From positions 110,842 to 174,841 of the forward strand of contig PDRS01000007.1 in the NCBI GenBank assembly GCA_002746885.1: DNA of 64,000 bases, read 5' to 3'. Below are positions 17,694 to 26,179 of this stretch, in pieces. A program made the position numbers and the translations under genes. How positions within the stretch are numbered: position 1 is the stretch's first letter; each line of letters opens with the position of its first letter. The notes under the pieces are model-generated. The model was not told the origin of the DNA. It saw nothing but the letters and a program-made list of their open reading frames with translations, and made no database searches. The stretch is from Candidatus Saccharimonadota bacterium. Its GTDB lineage: Bacteria > Patescibacteriota > Saccharimonadia > Saccharimonadales > UBA4665.

Positions 17694-18353
17694 ATGTATT
17701 ATTTTCCGAGCCGAGCCGTCGCTGGCGGTCTAATAGCCGATCAGCTCGAACAAAAATATCGCTACCAAGATTGTGCGGTTATCGCATTGAGTGACGGCGC
17801 AGTCGTCGTTGGCGCCGAGATTGCCAAGCGTCTGCATTGCGTCATCAGTATGCTCCTGTCGTCGGCAATTCAATTACCGCGAGAACTCGACGTTTTGGCG
17901 TCTATCGATAGCTTCGGCAGCGTCGTATACAACGACAAATTCAGTCCTGGTGAGCTGGAAGAGATCAAAACCAACTACTTCAATTACATTGAGCAGCAGA
18001 AACTACAGAAGCTCTTTGAAATGAACGAACTACTTGGCCAGGGCGGCGTCATTAGCACTGAGCTACTTCGAAACCGAAACATCATCGTCGTATCAGACGG
18101 GCTAAGCAATGGATTTTCTATGCGAGCAGCCTACGAGTTCCTAAAACCCATCAAGACACAGCGTCTTATCATGGTATCGCCTTTTGCAAGCGTGCCCGCC
18201 GTAGACCAAATGCACATGCTAGGAGACGAAATCGTTTGTCTGAACGTCATAGAAGACATCATCTCCATAGACCATTACTACGATGACAACAACCTCCCCT
18301 CGCATGAAGCCATCGTCCGTATACTAGAAGATATTGTGCTGCACTGGAAGTAA
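17694..18353 (+). CDS. phosphoribosyltransferase-fold protein
   Basis: A 219-residue protein. It begins YYFPSRAVAGGLIADQL, like the AxxRxxAG start of stand-alone type I phosphoribosyltransferase domains. The PRPP loop reads IIVVSDGLSNGFSM where the usual form is VVDDGxxTG; the first acidic residue is Ser. The C-terminal part is alpha-helical. The substrate cannot be told and the altered loop raises doubt about catalysis. The start at 17694 is set by the -10 box 7 bases upstream; longer in-frame starts lie upstream of that promoter. Confidence 0.7.
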   Translation: MYYFPSRAVAGGLIADQLEQKYRYQDCAVIALSDGAVVVGAEIAKRLHCVISMLLSSAIQLPRELDVLASIDSFGSVVYNDKFSPGELEEIKTNYFNYIEQQKLQKLFEMNELLGQGGVISTELLRNRNIIVVSDGLSNGFSMRAAYEFLKPIKTQRLIMVSPFASVPAVDQMHMLGDEIVCLNVIEDIISIDHYYDDNNLPSHEAIVRILEDIVLHWK

Positions 18354-18373
18354 TTGCCGAAAAAACGCTATTG

Positions 18374-19024
18374 CTACTCTATAAAGTTTGCGAGGGCGCT
18401 TCTATCACAGAGCGTTATACGCGATTGCTCGTTCGACAAAAAGCCTTTGCGCTCAAGTTCGGAGAGCGTACGGCTTGTGGTTTCGCGAGTTGCGCTGATG
18501 GAGCTAGCGATGTCCTGATGGCGCAGCGGAACATCTATCTTCACGCCGTTGCTGACTTCGACGCCAAATCTATCCGCCATATTGAGCAAGAACGAAGCAA
18601 GCCGCTCCCGCACCGTACGGTATTCTAGTGTCATAATACGGTCGCCATGCAGCCGGAACATTTCCGCGAGTATGCCCACAACCGGAACGGCAGCTGCAGG
18701 GTGCGAGTGTAAATGCTCCAAAAATGTCTCGCGGGTTATGAGCCAGACCGTTGTAGGAGCAAGCGCGGTGTATATAATTTCGCGCTCCCTGTTTGCAACC
18801 GCCCACGTCAACCCAAGGAGATCACCAGTCTTGCGTATAATGAGCAGGTTCTCTTCACCGTATTTTGTGATGTCGTATGCTTTGACTAGACCATTTTCAA
18901 TATAAAACACGCCGGCAGGTGTTCCTCCTGGCCGAACGAGGAATTCGCCTTTTGCGTATTCCTGCTTGGCGCCGGTATGAAATAAACTTACGAGCGCCGC
19001 TAACTGTTGTTCATCAGCTAACAT
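18374..19024 (-). CDS. CRP/FNR family transcription regulator
   Basis: A 216-residue protein with an N-terminal cyclic-nucleotide-binding beta barrel (about 20-115), a long dimerisation helix and a C-terminal winged helix containing LRHQDIASSISATRETTSRTLSELERKGFL, the HTH_Crp_2 recognition unit. There is no Fe-S cysteine cluster, so it is not an FNR oxygen sensor of the classical kind. The start at 19024 has GATAAT 6 bases upstream, suggesting leaderless mRNA; an in-frame ATG at 19042 would lie upstream of that box. Targets are unknown. Its 3' end converges with the phosphoribosyltransferase-like gene. Confidence 0.88.
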   Translation of the reverse strand: MLADEQQLAALVSLFHTGAKQEYAKGEFLVRPGGTPAGVFYIENGLVKAYDITKYGEENLLIIRKTGDLLGLTWAVANREREIIYTALAPTTVWLITRETFLEHLHSHPAAAVPVVGILAEMFRLHGDRIMTLEYRTVRERLASFLLNMADRFGVEVSNGVKIDVPLRHQDIASSISATRETTSRTLSELERKGFLSNEQSRITLCDRSALANFIE

Positions 19025-19146
19025 GTGCTTATTATCCCACAAGAGCGCTGCTTCCGTCTACAAGAAATCAGCTCGGTTCGTTTGACTTCCGCCTCTTGCT
19101 GCACTAAAAGTTTAAAGAAGACAACACATGTGCTGTGCATGAAAAC

Positions 19147-19911
19147 TCAACCACTCGCAAACTTTCGAAGCACATAAAAACGCTCAACGTTACCCTTGCT
19201 GCCCGCAACACTAGAATCTTTCTTGTCGATGATCTGAAAACGTTGCTGCGCCCAGCGCTCAAACTGTTTCAATATATCGCGTCGCACTCGATCATTTTTT
19301 ATGACACCTTTGTGTTTTTGACCGCCATAACCAGCTTCAAACTGCGGCTTTACCATAATGACAAAAAGTGCACTGCAATCCGTCAGCCTCGCAACAGCGG
19401 GCAATATTTCGCGAAGACTCACGAAACTCACATCGCACACAACAATGTCGATGTGCTGCGATGTTTTGAAACTGCGAATATCAGTTTTTTCATGCAAAAC
19501 TATCCGCTCGTCGCCTCGAAGCGACGAGTGCATTTGGTCAGTACCAGCCTCTACCGCAATAACCTTTGCCGCGCCATGCCGAAGCGCATACTGCGTAAAA
19601 CCGCCTGTACTACTTCCTACGTCTAGCACTGTTTTTTCATGCCAATCTATTTGGAATGCTTCGTCAGCGCTTTTCAGCTTCAGCGCCGCTCGACTTACAT
19701 ATTGCTCTTCTGCGACAAGCGTAATGGCGTCCGTGTCGCCCACGAGTAAACCTGCCTTTTTGACAACCCGACCATTTACCTTCACTTTACCGAGCCGAAT
19801 GTACGAACCCGCCTGACTCCTACTTGCAACAAGCTTGCGGCATGCGAGCGCACAATCGAGCCGTTGTTTTGCTGCTGCGTGACCGTTCCTTGTTGATGCG
19901 CCAAACGTCAA
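19147..19911 (-). CDS. tlyA: TlyA family rRNA 2'-O-methyltransferase (hemolysin A family)
   Basis: A 254-residue protein with an N-terminal S4 RNA-binding domain (RLDCALACRKLVASRSQAGS, about 17-75) and an FtsJ/RrmJ-like methyltransferase domain. The SAM loop is VLDVGSSTGGFTQYAL and the catalytic Lys is in MVKPQFEAG. TlyA methylates ribosomal RNA cytidines at the 2'-OH. I take the TTG at 19911 as the start because the AAGGAG at the end of efp is 7 bases upstream; no in-frame ATG is available nearby. It is the last gene of the rpsF operon. Confidence 0.9.
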   Translation of the reverse strand: MTFGASTRNGHAAAKQRLDCALACRKLVASRSQAGSYIRLGKVKVNGRVVKKAGLLVGDTDAITLVAEEQYVSRAALKLKSADEAFQIDWHEKTVLDVGSSTGGFTQYALRHGAAKVIAVEAGTDQMHSSLRGDERIVLHEKTDIRSFKTSQHIDIVVCDVSFVSLREILPAVARLTDCSALFVIMVKPQFEAGYGGQKHKGVIKNDRVRRDILKQFERWAQQRFQIIDKKDSSVAGSKGNVERFYVLRKFASG

Positions 19912-19915
19912 ACAT

Positions 19916-20485
19916 CTACTCCTTTACGCGCTCGCGGTATGCTCCGTTGCTTGTGTCTACCGAAATAACATCGCCCTGTTTAATGAAAGCTGGCACTTTG
20001 ATGGTTATGCCCGTTTCAAGCGTCGCGTCTTTGGTAATATTCGTGCTTGTGTCGCCTTTTACTGCGTTTTCGGTATACGTCACGAGGAGCGGCACGTTTT
20101 TAGGCAACTCAACGTTTATAGGAACATCGTTGAAAAACTGCAGCGCAACCATGTCGCCCTCTTTTATATAGCCCGCGCCATCGCCCATAAGCTCATCAGT
20201 TATCTCAAACTGTTCAAACGTTTCCTGATTCATGAAATGAAACGTGCTGCCGTCGCGGTACAGATACTGCACGCTTTGCGTACTCACATCTGCCGTTTCG
20301 AGCTGTTCATTGCCCTTAAATGTTTTTTCCAACACCTTACCGTCCAGCAGACTTTTTATGCGCACATTTACAATGGAGCCACCGCGACCCATCACCTTTT
20401 GATTATATTCCACTACTCGCCACGGCTGCCCGTCCAGCTGAAACACCACCCCTTTTTTCAAGTTCGTAATAGATAACGTTGCCAC
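19916..20485 (-). CDS. efp: translation elongation factor P
   Basis: A 189-residue EF-P with the KOW-like N-terminal domain and two OB domains. EF-P rescues ribosomes stalled at polyproline. The start is a GTG at 20485 with GGAGAG six bases upstream, giving the standard N-terminus MATLSITNLKKG. The tip of the first-domain loop reads VMGRGG, with Arg34 in place of the lysine modified by EpmA in E. coli. Arg at this site is rhamnosylated by EarP in some bacteria, but no EarP is in this window. The gene overlaps nothing and precedes tlyA by 4 bases. Confidence 0.93.
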   Translation of the reverse strand: MATLSITNLKKGVVFQLDGQPWRVVEYNQKVMGRGGSIVNVRIKSLLDGKVLEKTFKGNEQLETADVSTQSVQYLYRDGSTFHFMNQETFEQFEITDELMGDGAGYIKEGDMVALQFFNDVPINVELPKNVPLLVTYTENAVKGDTSTNITKDATLETGITIKVPAFIKQGDVISVDTSNGAYRERVKE

Positions 20486-20570
20486 AATGAACTCTCCTCT
20501 CCGTTGACTTGATTTACTCCTAGTATACCACCTCTGTTGCACGTATCGGCCAGTTAGGACACCGTAGGCG

Positions 20571-20891
20571 TTAGTTGAGCTGCTCGGAAATAGCACTCAA
20601 GTTTGCCGAGAGCTCAGCACTATCAACTGGTCCAAATATAGTACCCAACTCCAGCAAGTACTGCTCTGCTGCTGCGATATTGTGCCGCCCAAGTTTCCGC
20701 CACTTAATTTGCTCCTCGCGCGTTTCGGCATATTCGTAATCGCGCACATCCAACCAGACCTCGTTGCAAGCCATTTTGAGCTTTTCAACCAACTTCCGTT
20801 CTTGCAGGCTGAGTTTTTCTATGTCAGCATCCCGCACAATGCGCTTTATCTGCCGCTCAATATCTTTTGCTTGTGCGCTGAGACTTTTCAT
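20571..20891 (-). CDS. small helical protein, unknown function
   Basis: A 106-residue, highly charged protein predicted to be mostly helical, with heptad-like Leu spacing at residues 1-45. No family is recognised. It sits between ssb and efp in the rpsF operon with short spacers, so it is probably co-transcribed. It may bind nucleic acid or the ribosome, given its neighbours; this is a guess. Confidence 0.65.
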   Translation of the reverse strand: MKSLSAQAKDIERQIKRIVRDADIEKLSLQERKLVEKLKMACNEVWLDVRDYEYAETREEQIKWRKLGRHNIAAAEQYLLELGTIFGPVDSAELSANLSAISEQLN

Positions 20892-20952
20892 GAATGATGT
20901 ACTGATTTTCCCTGCATGCGCCGATGATCACAGCCCAACCGTAGCGCCAGCC

Positions 20953-21441
20953 CTAGAATGGTATATCGTCGAGATTAATCGGTTCCTCGCCGACGTCTTC
21001 TATGACTACGTCATCCTTCGTTTTAGCCGCGGGGCGCGAGCCGCCAGAATCACCGCGAGAGCCGCCGTTATAGCTTCCGCCGCCATTGCCATTGTCACCG
21101 CCATTGCCGCCGCGACCACCGAGAAAAGTAACATCCTGTGCGTTTACTTCCACTTTGCTACGCTTGACGCCGTCCTGCTCCCAACTGCGGCTTTGCAAAC
21201 GACCGTTTACAAGACACTGGCTGCCTTTGTTTAAGTACTGCGCCACGCGCTCGCCGAGCGGCCCCCAAGCCACGATATCGACGTAGTCAGTCGCTTCCTG
21301 CCAGTTACCGTCTGCACCTTTGTAAGCGCGGTTTAGCGCGAGCGAAAAACTGCAGACATTTTGTCCGTTTGGCGTCTGTCTGAGTTCGGGATCTCGCGTG
21401 AGATTCCCCATGAGAATAACTTGATTAAAACTACGTGCCAT
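20953..21441 (-). CDS. ssb: single-stranded DNA-binding protein
   Basis: A 162-residue SSB with an N-terminal OB fold (FNQVILMGNLTRDPELRQTP to about residue 105), a Gly/Asn/Ser-rich flexible linker and the acidic tip DDIPF that recruits repair and replication proteins. It coats single-stranded DNA. It lies after rpsR; in most bacteria the order is rpsF-ssb-rpsR, so the two are swapped here. Confidence 0.96.
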   Translation of the reverse strand: MARSFNQVILMGNLTRDPELRQTPNGQNVCSFSLALNRAYKGADGNWQEATDYVDIVAWGPLGERVAQYLNKGSQCLVNGRLQSRSWEQDGVKRSKVEVNAQDVTFLGGRGGNGGDNGNGGGSYNGGSRGDSGGSRPAAKTKDDVVIEDVGEEPINLDDIPF

Positions 21442-21624
21442 GCGGCATTGCCTCCTTCTACCGAAACTATGTCGGCATTACATTGGTACTATAAAACGTA
21501 CGCCGCCAGCACGGTTGCGTCAAGTACGTTTTCCCGTCGCGATATACGCGAGAAACGGCAAAACGCACACAGAAGCCGTCTCGCAGCACGGTTTTTTCTC
21601 ACGGTCGCATACAGCGTGCGCCGC

Positions 21625-21828
21625 CTAGGCAGTCGCGACAAACGGCAGAAGCGCAATATGCCGCGCTCGCTTAATAGCCGCCGCCAAATGACGCTGCTGG
21701 CTTTCAGTTAGACCAGTTTTCTTCCGGCTTTCTATACGGCCATACTGATCAACATAGCGCTGCAACGTTTTGAAGTCTTTGTAGTCAAAATACGCTACGT
21801 CTGTTCGGTGTTTAAAAATCTTTGCCAT
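21625..21828 (-). CDS. rpsR: 30S ribosomal protein bS18
   Basis: A 67-residue protein, near the usual size, with the conserved core YFDYKDFKTLQRYV and RHLAAAIKRARHIALLPF. It binds the platform of the small subunit with bS6. I chose the ATG at 21828, preceded by AGGA, because the long upstream in-frame extension overlaps rpsF and is basic low-complexity sequence not seen in bS18. Confidence 0.95.
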   Translation of the reverse strand: MAKIFKHRTDVAYFDYKDFKTLQRYVDQYGRIESRKKTGLTESQQRHLAAAIKRARHIALLPFVATA

Positions 21829-21940
21829 AATTACAATCCTCCAGTCTTTATGAGAAATACATTCGCGATTGACGACGAACAAATGTTTAGTACGTTTGTT
21901 GTTGATTGCTTCGCCGCCGCTTTTTATATGTTTGCCGTTA

Positions 21941-22315
21941 CTACTTTTCGTCTTCTTTGTCTTCGCCGTCAGCCCGTTTGGCGGCCTGCTCGGCTTTGCG
22001 TGCTTTTTCGGCCTCGGCCTTGGCAATTTTCTTCTGGTCGGGCCGAACAATGAGAAAGCGTATGACTTCGTCGGTTATGTTGAGCGTATACTCAATTTTG
22101 CGCACCGCCTCGCCAGGCATGTCGAGCGTATAAAAAACATACACTGCGCTGTCGTGGTTCTGTATTTGATAAGCAAGCTTTTTCTTGCCCCAATTGTCGA
22201 CATTGGTAATTTTGCCGCCATTACTCGTAAATATTGATTCGACCTTTTTGGTTGCCGTCTCCAGATCAATTTCGAGACCCGGATCAAACAAGATAGCAAT
22301 CTCGTATTGTTTCAC
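21941..22315 (-). CDS. rpsF: 30S ribosomal protein bS6
   Basis: A 124-residue protein beginning KQYEIAILFDPGLE with the central WGKKKLAYQIQNH motif of bS6. The last 30 residues form a Lys/Ala/Glu-rich tail. It pairs with bS18 on the small subunit. It is the first gene of the operon rpsF-rpsR-ssb-(unknown)-efp-tlyA, with a good promoter at 22392-22420. Confidence 0.95.
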   Translation of the reverse strand: MKQYEIAILFDPGLEIDLETATKKVESIFTSNGGKITNVDNWGKKKLAYQIQNHDSAVYVFYTLDMPGEAVRKIEYTLNITDEVIRFLIVRPDQKKIAKAEAEKARKAEQAAKRADGEDKEDEK

Positions 22316-22391
22316 AAGACACTCCTTTGGTTAAAGCCTATGCACCTTTAGTCGTCCTAACTGGCCATAAGCTGAGTTGATAGTACCGCCA

Positions 22392-22420
22392 ATTATAGTG
22401 TAATAGCTCTTTCTGGTCAA
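22392..22420 (-). promoter_or_regulatory. promoter of the rpsF operon
   Basis: TTGACC (22415-22420), a 17-base spacer and a perfect TATAAT (22392-22397) on the minus strand. Transcription would start near 22385, giving a leader of about 70 bases before rpsF. Confidence 0.85.
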
Positions 22421-22421
22421 C

Positions 22422-22444
22422 AAAAAAACCTGCTCGCCGCAGGT
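22422..22444 (-). terminator. rho-independent terminator upstream of the rpsF promoter
   Basis: On the minus strand a 6-bp stem (ACCTGC/GCAGGT) with a 5-base loop is followed by seven T. It ends just before the -35 box of rpsF. It closes the candidate small RNA described next. Confidence 0.7.
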
Positions 22445-22600
22445 CATTACGCATGGTTGTTTTAGAGCCGGAGAGAGGTGGCGACGGTCTGGTGTAGTCT
22501 CTCAATACACTAGATGTCGAGCCGTCACCTACCCTCCATATTGGCCTGTTTGTTTTAATATCCATGCTAAACCCCCAACATTCAAAACGCAAGCAATTTG
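22422..22600 (-). ncRNA. candidate structured small RNA (about 178 nt), possibly 6S-like
   Basis: The stretch has its own promoter (22607-22635) and the terminator above. The predicted RNA folds as a rod. The ends pair (22589-22596 with 22430-22437, two wobbles). GCATGG/CCATGC (22562-22567 with 22451-22456) is next, then a large internal bubble. GGAGGG/CTCTCC arms follow, then an 8-bp stem at 22522-22529 with 22480-22487 (one wobble) and an apical GTGTA/TACAC hairpin (22506-22510 with 22492-22496). Closing stem, central bubble and apical stem, with this length, resemble 6S RNA. The sequence itself is not recognised, so the class is a hypothesis. A 75-codon frame crosses it but also runs through the terminator and the rpsF promoter. 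Confidence 0.45.
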
Positions 22601-22606
22601 TGTAGT

Positions 22607-22635
22607 AAAATAGTCTATCCATATCTGTTATTCAA
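22607..22635 (-). promoter_or_regulatory. promoter of the candidate small RNA
   Basis: TTGAAT (22630-22635), 17 bases, TATTTT (22607-22612) on the minus strand. The expected start is near 22600. Confidence 0.5.
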
Positions 22636-22766
22636 AAACTTACTGTGGCTTTTCACACAACAATAATTACGCGCTGACTCGCCAAAAATGAACACATTTT
22701 TTGCACGCAAGACATGCTGCCCAACCATCACGTGAACACAATCGTAGCCAACTCACGATTTATGCA

Positions 22767-25013
22767 TCAGTTGGCGCGATCGGCAGGCTCAACAGGAACG
22801 CCATATTCATCCAAGTCGCCACCATCGGCTGCCGCGCCCGCCTCGCCGCCGCCAAATACTTGGTCGAGTGAACTGACAAGCACGTCGCGTGGCCGCGAAC
22901 CATCTGCCGCACCTATGATACCCTGCTCTTCCATCTCTTCCATCAGCCGAGCTGCTCGGCCATAACCAATCCGCAATCGACGCTGCAGCAAAGATGTAGA
23001 TGCCTTACGATTTTCTACGACCACGCGCACCGCATCGCGGAACATGTCCTCGTCGGCATTGTCGTGACCGCCGCCCGTCGGCTCCACCAAACCGCCCTTA
23101 CCGATTTGGACTGGCTGACTGACGACTTCATCATTGTAGTCTGGAGCTTGTTGTTCACGTATAAAATCATTGACCTTGCCGGTTTCCCGTTCGGTTACAA
23201 ACGCTGCCTGAACACGTTTTGGTGCCGGCATTTCGGCCGTTACGTACAGCATGTCGCCGCGGCCAAGCAACTTTTCGGCTCCCATTTGGTCTATGATAGT
23301 GCGGCTATCGACCTGGCTGACTGTCGTAAAGGCGACGCGGGCTGGTACGTTTGCTTTGATGAGTCCGGTTATCACATTGACGCTAGGTCGCTGCGTTGCA
23401 AGAATCAAATGGATACCAGCGGCACGAGCTTTTTGCGCCACGCGCACAATGAGCGCCTCGACATCACGGGCGGCCATCATCATAAGGTCGCTCAGTTCGT
23501 CTATGACGATAACCACGTATGGCATGCGTTCATCTGGTTTTACTTTGTTGTACTCCTCTATGTTGCGCTTGCCCTCTTCGGCCATAGTGCGAAGCCGGCG
23601 TTCCATTTCGGCTACCGCCCACTTCAGTGCCGAGATGCATTTTTCTGGCTCATGAATAACTGGAGTGAGCAAGTGCGGAATATCGTTATATGGCGTCAGT
23701 TCGACTTGCTTTGGGTCAACGAGAATGAGCTTGAGATCGCTCGGCGTATTGCGATACAGCAGGCTTGTCAGAATGTCGTTTATCATAACTGATTTACCAG
23801 AACCAGTTTGACCAGCAACAAGCAGATGCGGCATACGCGCCAAGTCTGCCACAACCGCATGGCCCACTATATCTTTTCCGATAGCAAAAGTGAGCGGACC
23901 AGACGAGCTATTCCATTCGCGCGATTGTAGAATAGAACTCAAGCGCACAGTCGCTCCCTTGACGTTCGGAACTTCTATACCGACCGCTCGTTTTCCTGGA
24001 ATAGGCGCTTCCATACGAATACTCGTAGCCGCCAAATCGAGCGCCAGGTTGTTTTCAAGCGCAGTAATTTTCGTCAGCTTAACACCGGTAGGCGGTCGCA
24101 GCGTATACTGCGTAACACGAGGGCCGATATTTGCCCCCTCCATTTCAACGTCTATGCTAAAGTTTGCGTACGTTTCTTTTATGAGCCGCGCATTCGCCTC
24201 CACGTTACCCGCGTCGGCCTTGTCTTGCCGCTGATCAAGCAAATCAAGCCCTGGAAATTTCCAGTCAGGATCACCGGCCGTGGTGAGCGCTTCGTGATTT
24301 TCCTCTGCACTCAGTTTTTTGGCAGCAGTATTGCGAAACGTCGTATGGTGCGCTTGCTCTTTTGCGGAGTTTGCCTCGCTATGTTTTACGACCGGCACGC
24401 CTTCGTTCAGCTGAAAACCGCCCTCAACCGCTTTGGCTTTCAGTGCTGCCAGCTCGCCTTCGGGTGCTTCGCGCCGACGAAAGAGTTTTCCTACATTCAG
24501 CAGTATTTTTGGCGATATGCCGAAGGCGAAGAAAAACGTCAGCAGGCCAAAAACGAAAAACAGTAAGCTTGCCGGAACTTTGTCGAGCGCAGCAAGCATA
24601 GTATCTCCCACTGCATTACCAAGATGTCCGCCATTGCCGCCGACCGTTTGCGACGCCATGCCTGGTTCGTCTTCTACGCGTGCAAATGCGGTAAAAAACC
24701 ACGCCGACATGAGTATAAGAAACATGTACATGCTAAAAACACGGCCGCGCGGCACTCGATGGTCATCGTTCGTGAATTTGTAGTAACCCCAGTACAGTAA
24801 ACTGATAGGCACCAACCACGCCGCCCAGCCAAACAGCCAGCTCGCCGCCCCAAATAAACCCTTCGGTAGACTGCCGCCCGCATGAAACCCGCCGATGAAA
24901 ATAAAAACCGCCGACAACACGCACACCACCGCCAACACATACCCCATAACTGGTGACGGCACTTTTTCTACTGGCGCTACCTTCTTTTTCGTTTGCTTTT
25001 TCTTTTTTGCCAT
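22767..25013 (-). CDS. ftsK: DNA translocase FtsK/SpoIIIE
   Basis: A 748-residue septal DNA pump that clears chromosome ends during division. Four membrane helices lie in the first 170 residues. A short linker leads to the alpha/beta motor domain with Walker A AGQTGSGKSV and Walker B YVVIVIDELSDLMM. The C-terminal gamma winged helix (RRLRIGYGRAARLMEEMEEQGIIG) reads the polar DNA sequence. The linker is short compared with E. coli FtsK. TATAAT lies 10 bases before the ATG at 25013. Confidence 0.95.
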   Translation of the reverse strand: MAKKKKQTKKKVAPVEKVPSPVMGYVLAVVCVLSAVFIFIGGFHAGGSLPKGLFGAASWLFGWAAWLVPISLLYWGYYKFTNDDHRVPRGRVFSMYMFLILMSAWFFTAFARVEDEPGMASQTVGGNGGHLGNAVGDTMLAALDKVPASLLFFVFGLLTFFFAFGISPKILLNVGKLFRRREAPEGELAALKAKAVEGGFQLNEGVPVVKHSEANSAKEQAHHTTFRNTAAKKLSAEENHEALTTAGDPDWKFPGLDLLDQRQDKADAGNVEANARLIKETYANFSIDVEMEGANIGPRVTQYTLRPPTGVKLTKITALENNLALDLAATSIRMEAPIPGKRAVGIEVPNVKGATVRLSSILQSREWNSSSGPLTFAIGKDIVGHAVVADLARMPHLLVAGQTGSGKSVMINDILTSLLYRNTPSDLKLILVDPKQVELTPYNDIPHLLTPVIHEPEKCISALKWAVAEMERRLRTMAEEGKRNIEEYNKVKPDERMPYVVIVIDELSDLMMMAARDVEALIVRVAQKARAAGIHLILATQRPSVNVITGLIKANVPARVAFTTVSQVDSRTIIDQMGAEKLLGRGDMLYVTAEMPAPKRVQAAFVTERETGKVNDFIREQQAPDYNDEVVSQPVQIGKGGLVEPTGGGHDNADEDMFRDAVRVVVENRKASTSLLQRRLRIGYGRAARLMEEMEEQGIIGAADGSRPRDVLVSSLDQVFGGGEAGAAADGGDLDEYGVPVEPADRAN

Positions 25014-25023
25014 ACTGCTTTTG

Positions 25024-25029
25024 ATTATA
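25024..25029 (-). promoter_or_regulatory. -10 box of ftsK
   Basis: TATAAT on the minus strand ends 10 bases before the ftsK ATG, which would give a leader of only a few bases. No clear -35 box. Confidence 0.5.
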
Positions 25030-25044
25030 CAATATTTGATTGTG

Positions 25045-25311
25045 CTAGCCTAGATCTTCGGGCGGATATGCCGCTGACTGTATCTTTGACGGGTCATAAC
25101 CAATCTCCGCCTGCCTCTTCTGAATCGCCGCATTTAACCCATCCACGATCTCTATAATGCTACCGTCGCGGGGCATCTCACCAGCAGCGTATTTATTAAG
25201 CTCAGACTCTTTATGGCGCAGCAATTCGAGCAACTCCTCGTCCCCTGCAGCCTCTTTTTCAAGCCAGTCACCGCCATTGTCACCGATATTACCTTCTTTT
25301 CCTTGAGTCAT
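25045..25311 (-). CDS. small acidic protein, unknown function
   Basis: An 88-residue acidic protein with a helical middle section (EELLELLRHKESELNKYAAG) and no recognised domain. It is not a membrane protein. Its start is supported by a near-perfect leaderless promoter: TTGACT, 17 bases, TATAAT, 7 bases, ATG. It lies upstream of ftsK on the same strand. Confidence 0.7.
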   Translation of the reverse strand: MTQGKEGNIGDNGGDWLEKEAAGDEELLELLRHKESELNKYAAGEMPRDGSIIEIVDGLNAAIQKRQAEIGYDPSKIQSAAYPPEDLG

Positions 25312-25318
25312 GACGACT

Positions 25319-25347
25319 ATTATAGCAAAAATTACAACTTAAGTCAA
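25319..25347 (-). promoter_or_regulatory. consensus leaderless promoter
   Basis: TTGACT (25342-25347), 17-base spacer, TGC-extended TATAAT (25319-25324), then 7 bases to the ATG at 25311. This is one of the best promoters in the window. Confidence 0.8.
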
Positions 25348-25360
25348 TAAGCTTATGCTA

Positions 25361-25879
25361 CTACGAGCTTCCTCTTTGCGCAAGGGCGACTTGTGATTCC
25401 GTAACTATGGTACCGCGATACGTATCTACCCTATCGACGGGTGGCCTTAACACAACCGCCACAATAGAATCTTCGCCATTAGCCATTGCCGCCAACACAC
25501 GATGCCTTCCCTGCCGTACACAAAACCACTCAGCCCCCGAATCATCACGAAACGGAGATAGTTGAATGGGATCATCGCCACTCCGATTTACATACGCTTT
25601 TGCCTCAGCATAGTTAGCAGCAAGATCCAGACTATCAACTAAGCTGCCGTCCGAGCAGACTTTTCTATTGGCGCGACTTGAGAGCGTAGCGCCAAATCCA
25701 AGACAGCCAATACTGTGCAGTGGAATATCATCGGGCGGACCAGCTGTATAATCAGTAAAAAATACCCTTCGAGTTATGTTGCCGTCCGTAATCTGTCCCG
25801 CTACACCAGCCGCGATTACCAACTCATCAGTGCGCGGATTGGCTTCGGGTGTGGTTTTTCTACGTTTGAGCTTAAACAT
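25361..25879 (-). CDS. ParB-like nuclease-domain protein, unknown role
   Basis: A 172-residue protein. Near residue 125 it carries VRQGRHRVLAAMANGE, matching the GxHRxxAA motif of ParB/Srx-fold domains. There is no helix-turn-helix of the type seen in chromosome-partition ParB, so it is unlikely to be the partition protein. The motif suggests a nucleotide-binding or nuclease fold. It has no functional partner next to it. Confidence 0.55.
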   Translation of the reverse strand: MFKLKRRKTTPEANPRTDELVIAAGVAGQITDGNITRRVFFTDYTAGPPDDIPLHSIGCLGFGATLSSRANRKVCSDGSLVDSLDLAANYAEAKAYVNRSGDDPIQLSPFRDDSGAEWFCVRQGRHRVLAAMANGEDSIVAVVLRPPVDRVDTYRGTIVTESQVALAQRGSS

Positions 25880-25942
25880 TATTCACTATTAATTATCTGC
25901 TGGTTGAGCAGCCGTTCAATACATACGCCAGCGCTGCCGCCT

Positions 25943-26158
25943 TTATGCGTTCTGAGCCATCCGAGAAAGAGCAGAAAGCACAAACAGCACAAGGATTACC
26001 ACCGCTGGGACGATCTTCTGTTTCTTCGTAAGAGGCCCTTTCGAAACAAGCCGTATAACGGCCAAAACTATAAGATACAGAATAAACGGAGCAAATATTC
26101 GTCCGAGAGCCTCGCCCTGTTCTTCTGCGGTAGCAGCAAAAAATGTTACGTAATTCAT
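25943..26158 (-). CDS. small two-helix membrane protein
   Basis: A 71-residue protein with two hydrophobic segments (about 22-40 and 50-68) joined by a basic loop, GPLTKKQK. No family recognised. TATATT with an upstream TGG lies 6 bases before the ATG, which supports expression and a leaderless start. Confidence 0.6.
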   Translation of the reverse strand: MNYVTFFAATAEEQGEALGRIFAPFILYLIVLAVIRLVSKGPLTKKQKIVPAVVILVLFVLSALSRMAQNA

Positions 26159-26179
26159 GTCAACAATATACCATAGTTG

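Noticed and set aside
22338..22622. 94-codon frame (75 codons from an internal ATG with GGGGG upstream) between ftsK and rpsF on the minus strand
   Set aside because: It runs through a rho-independent terminator and the consensus rpsF promoter. The RNA-gene reading explains the stretch better, though a peptide is not excluded.
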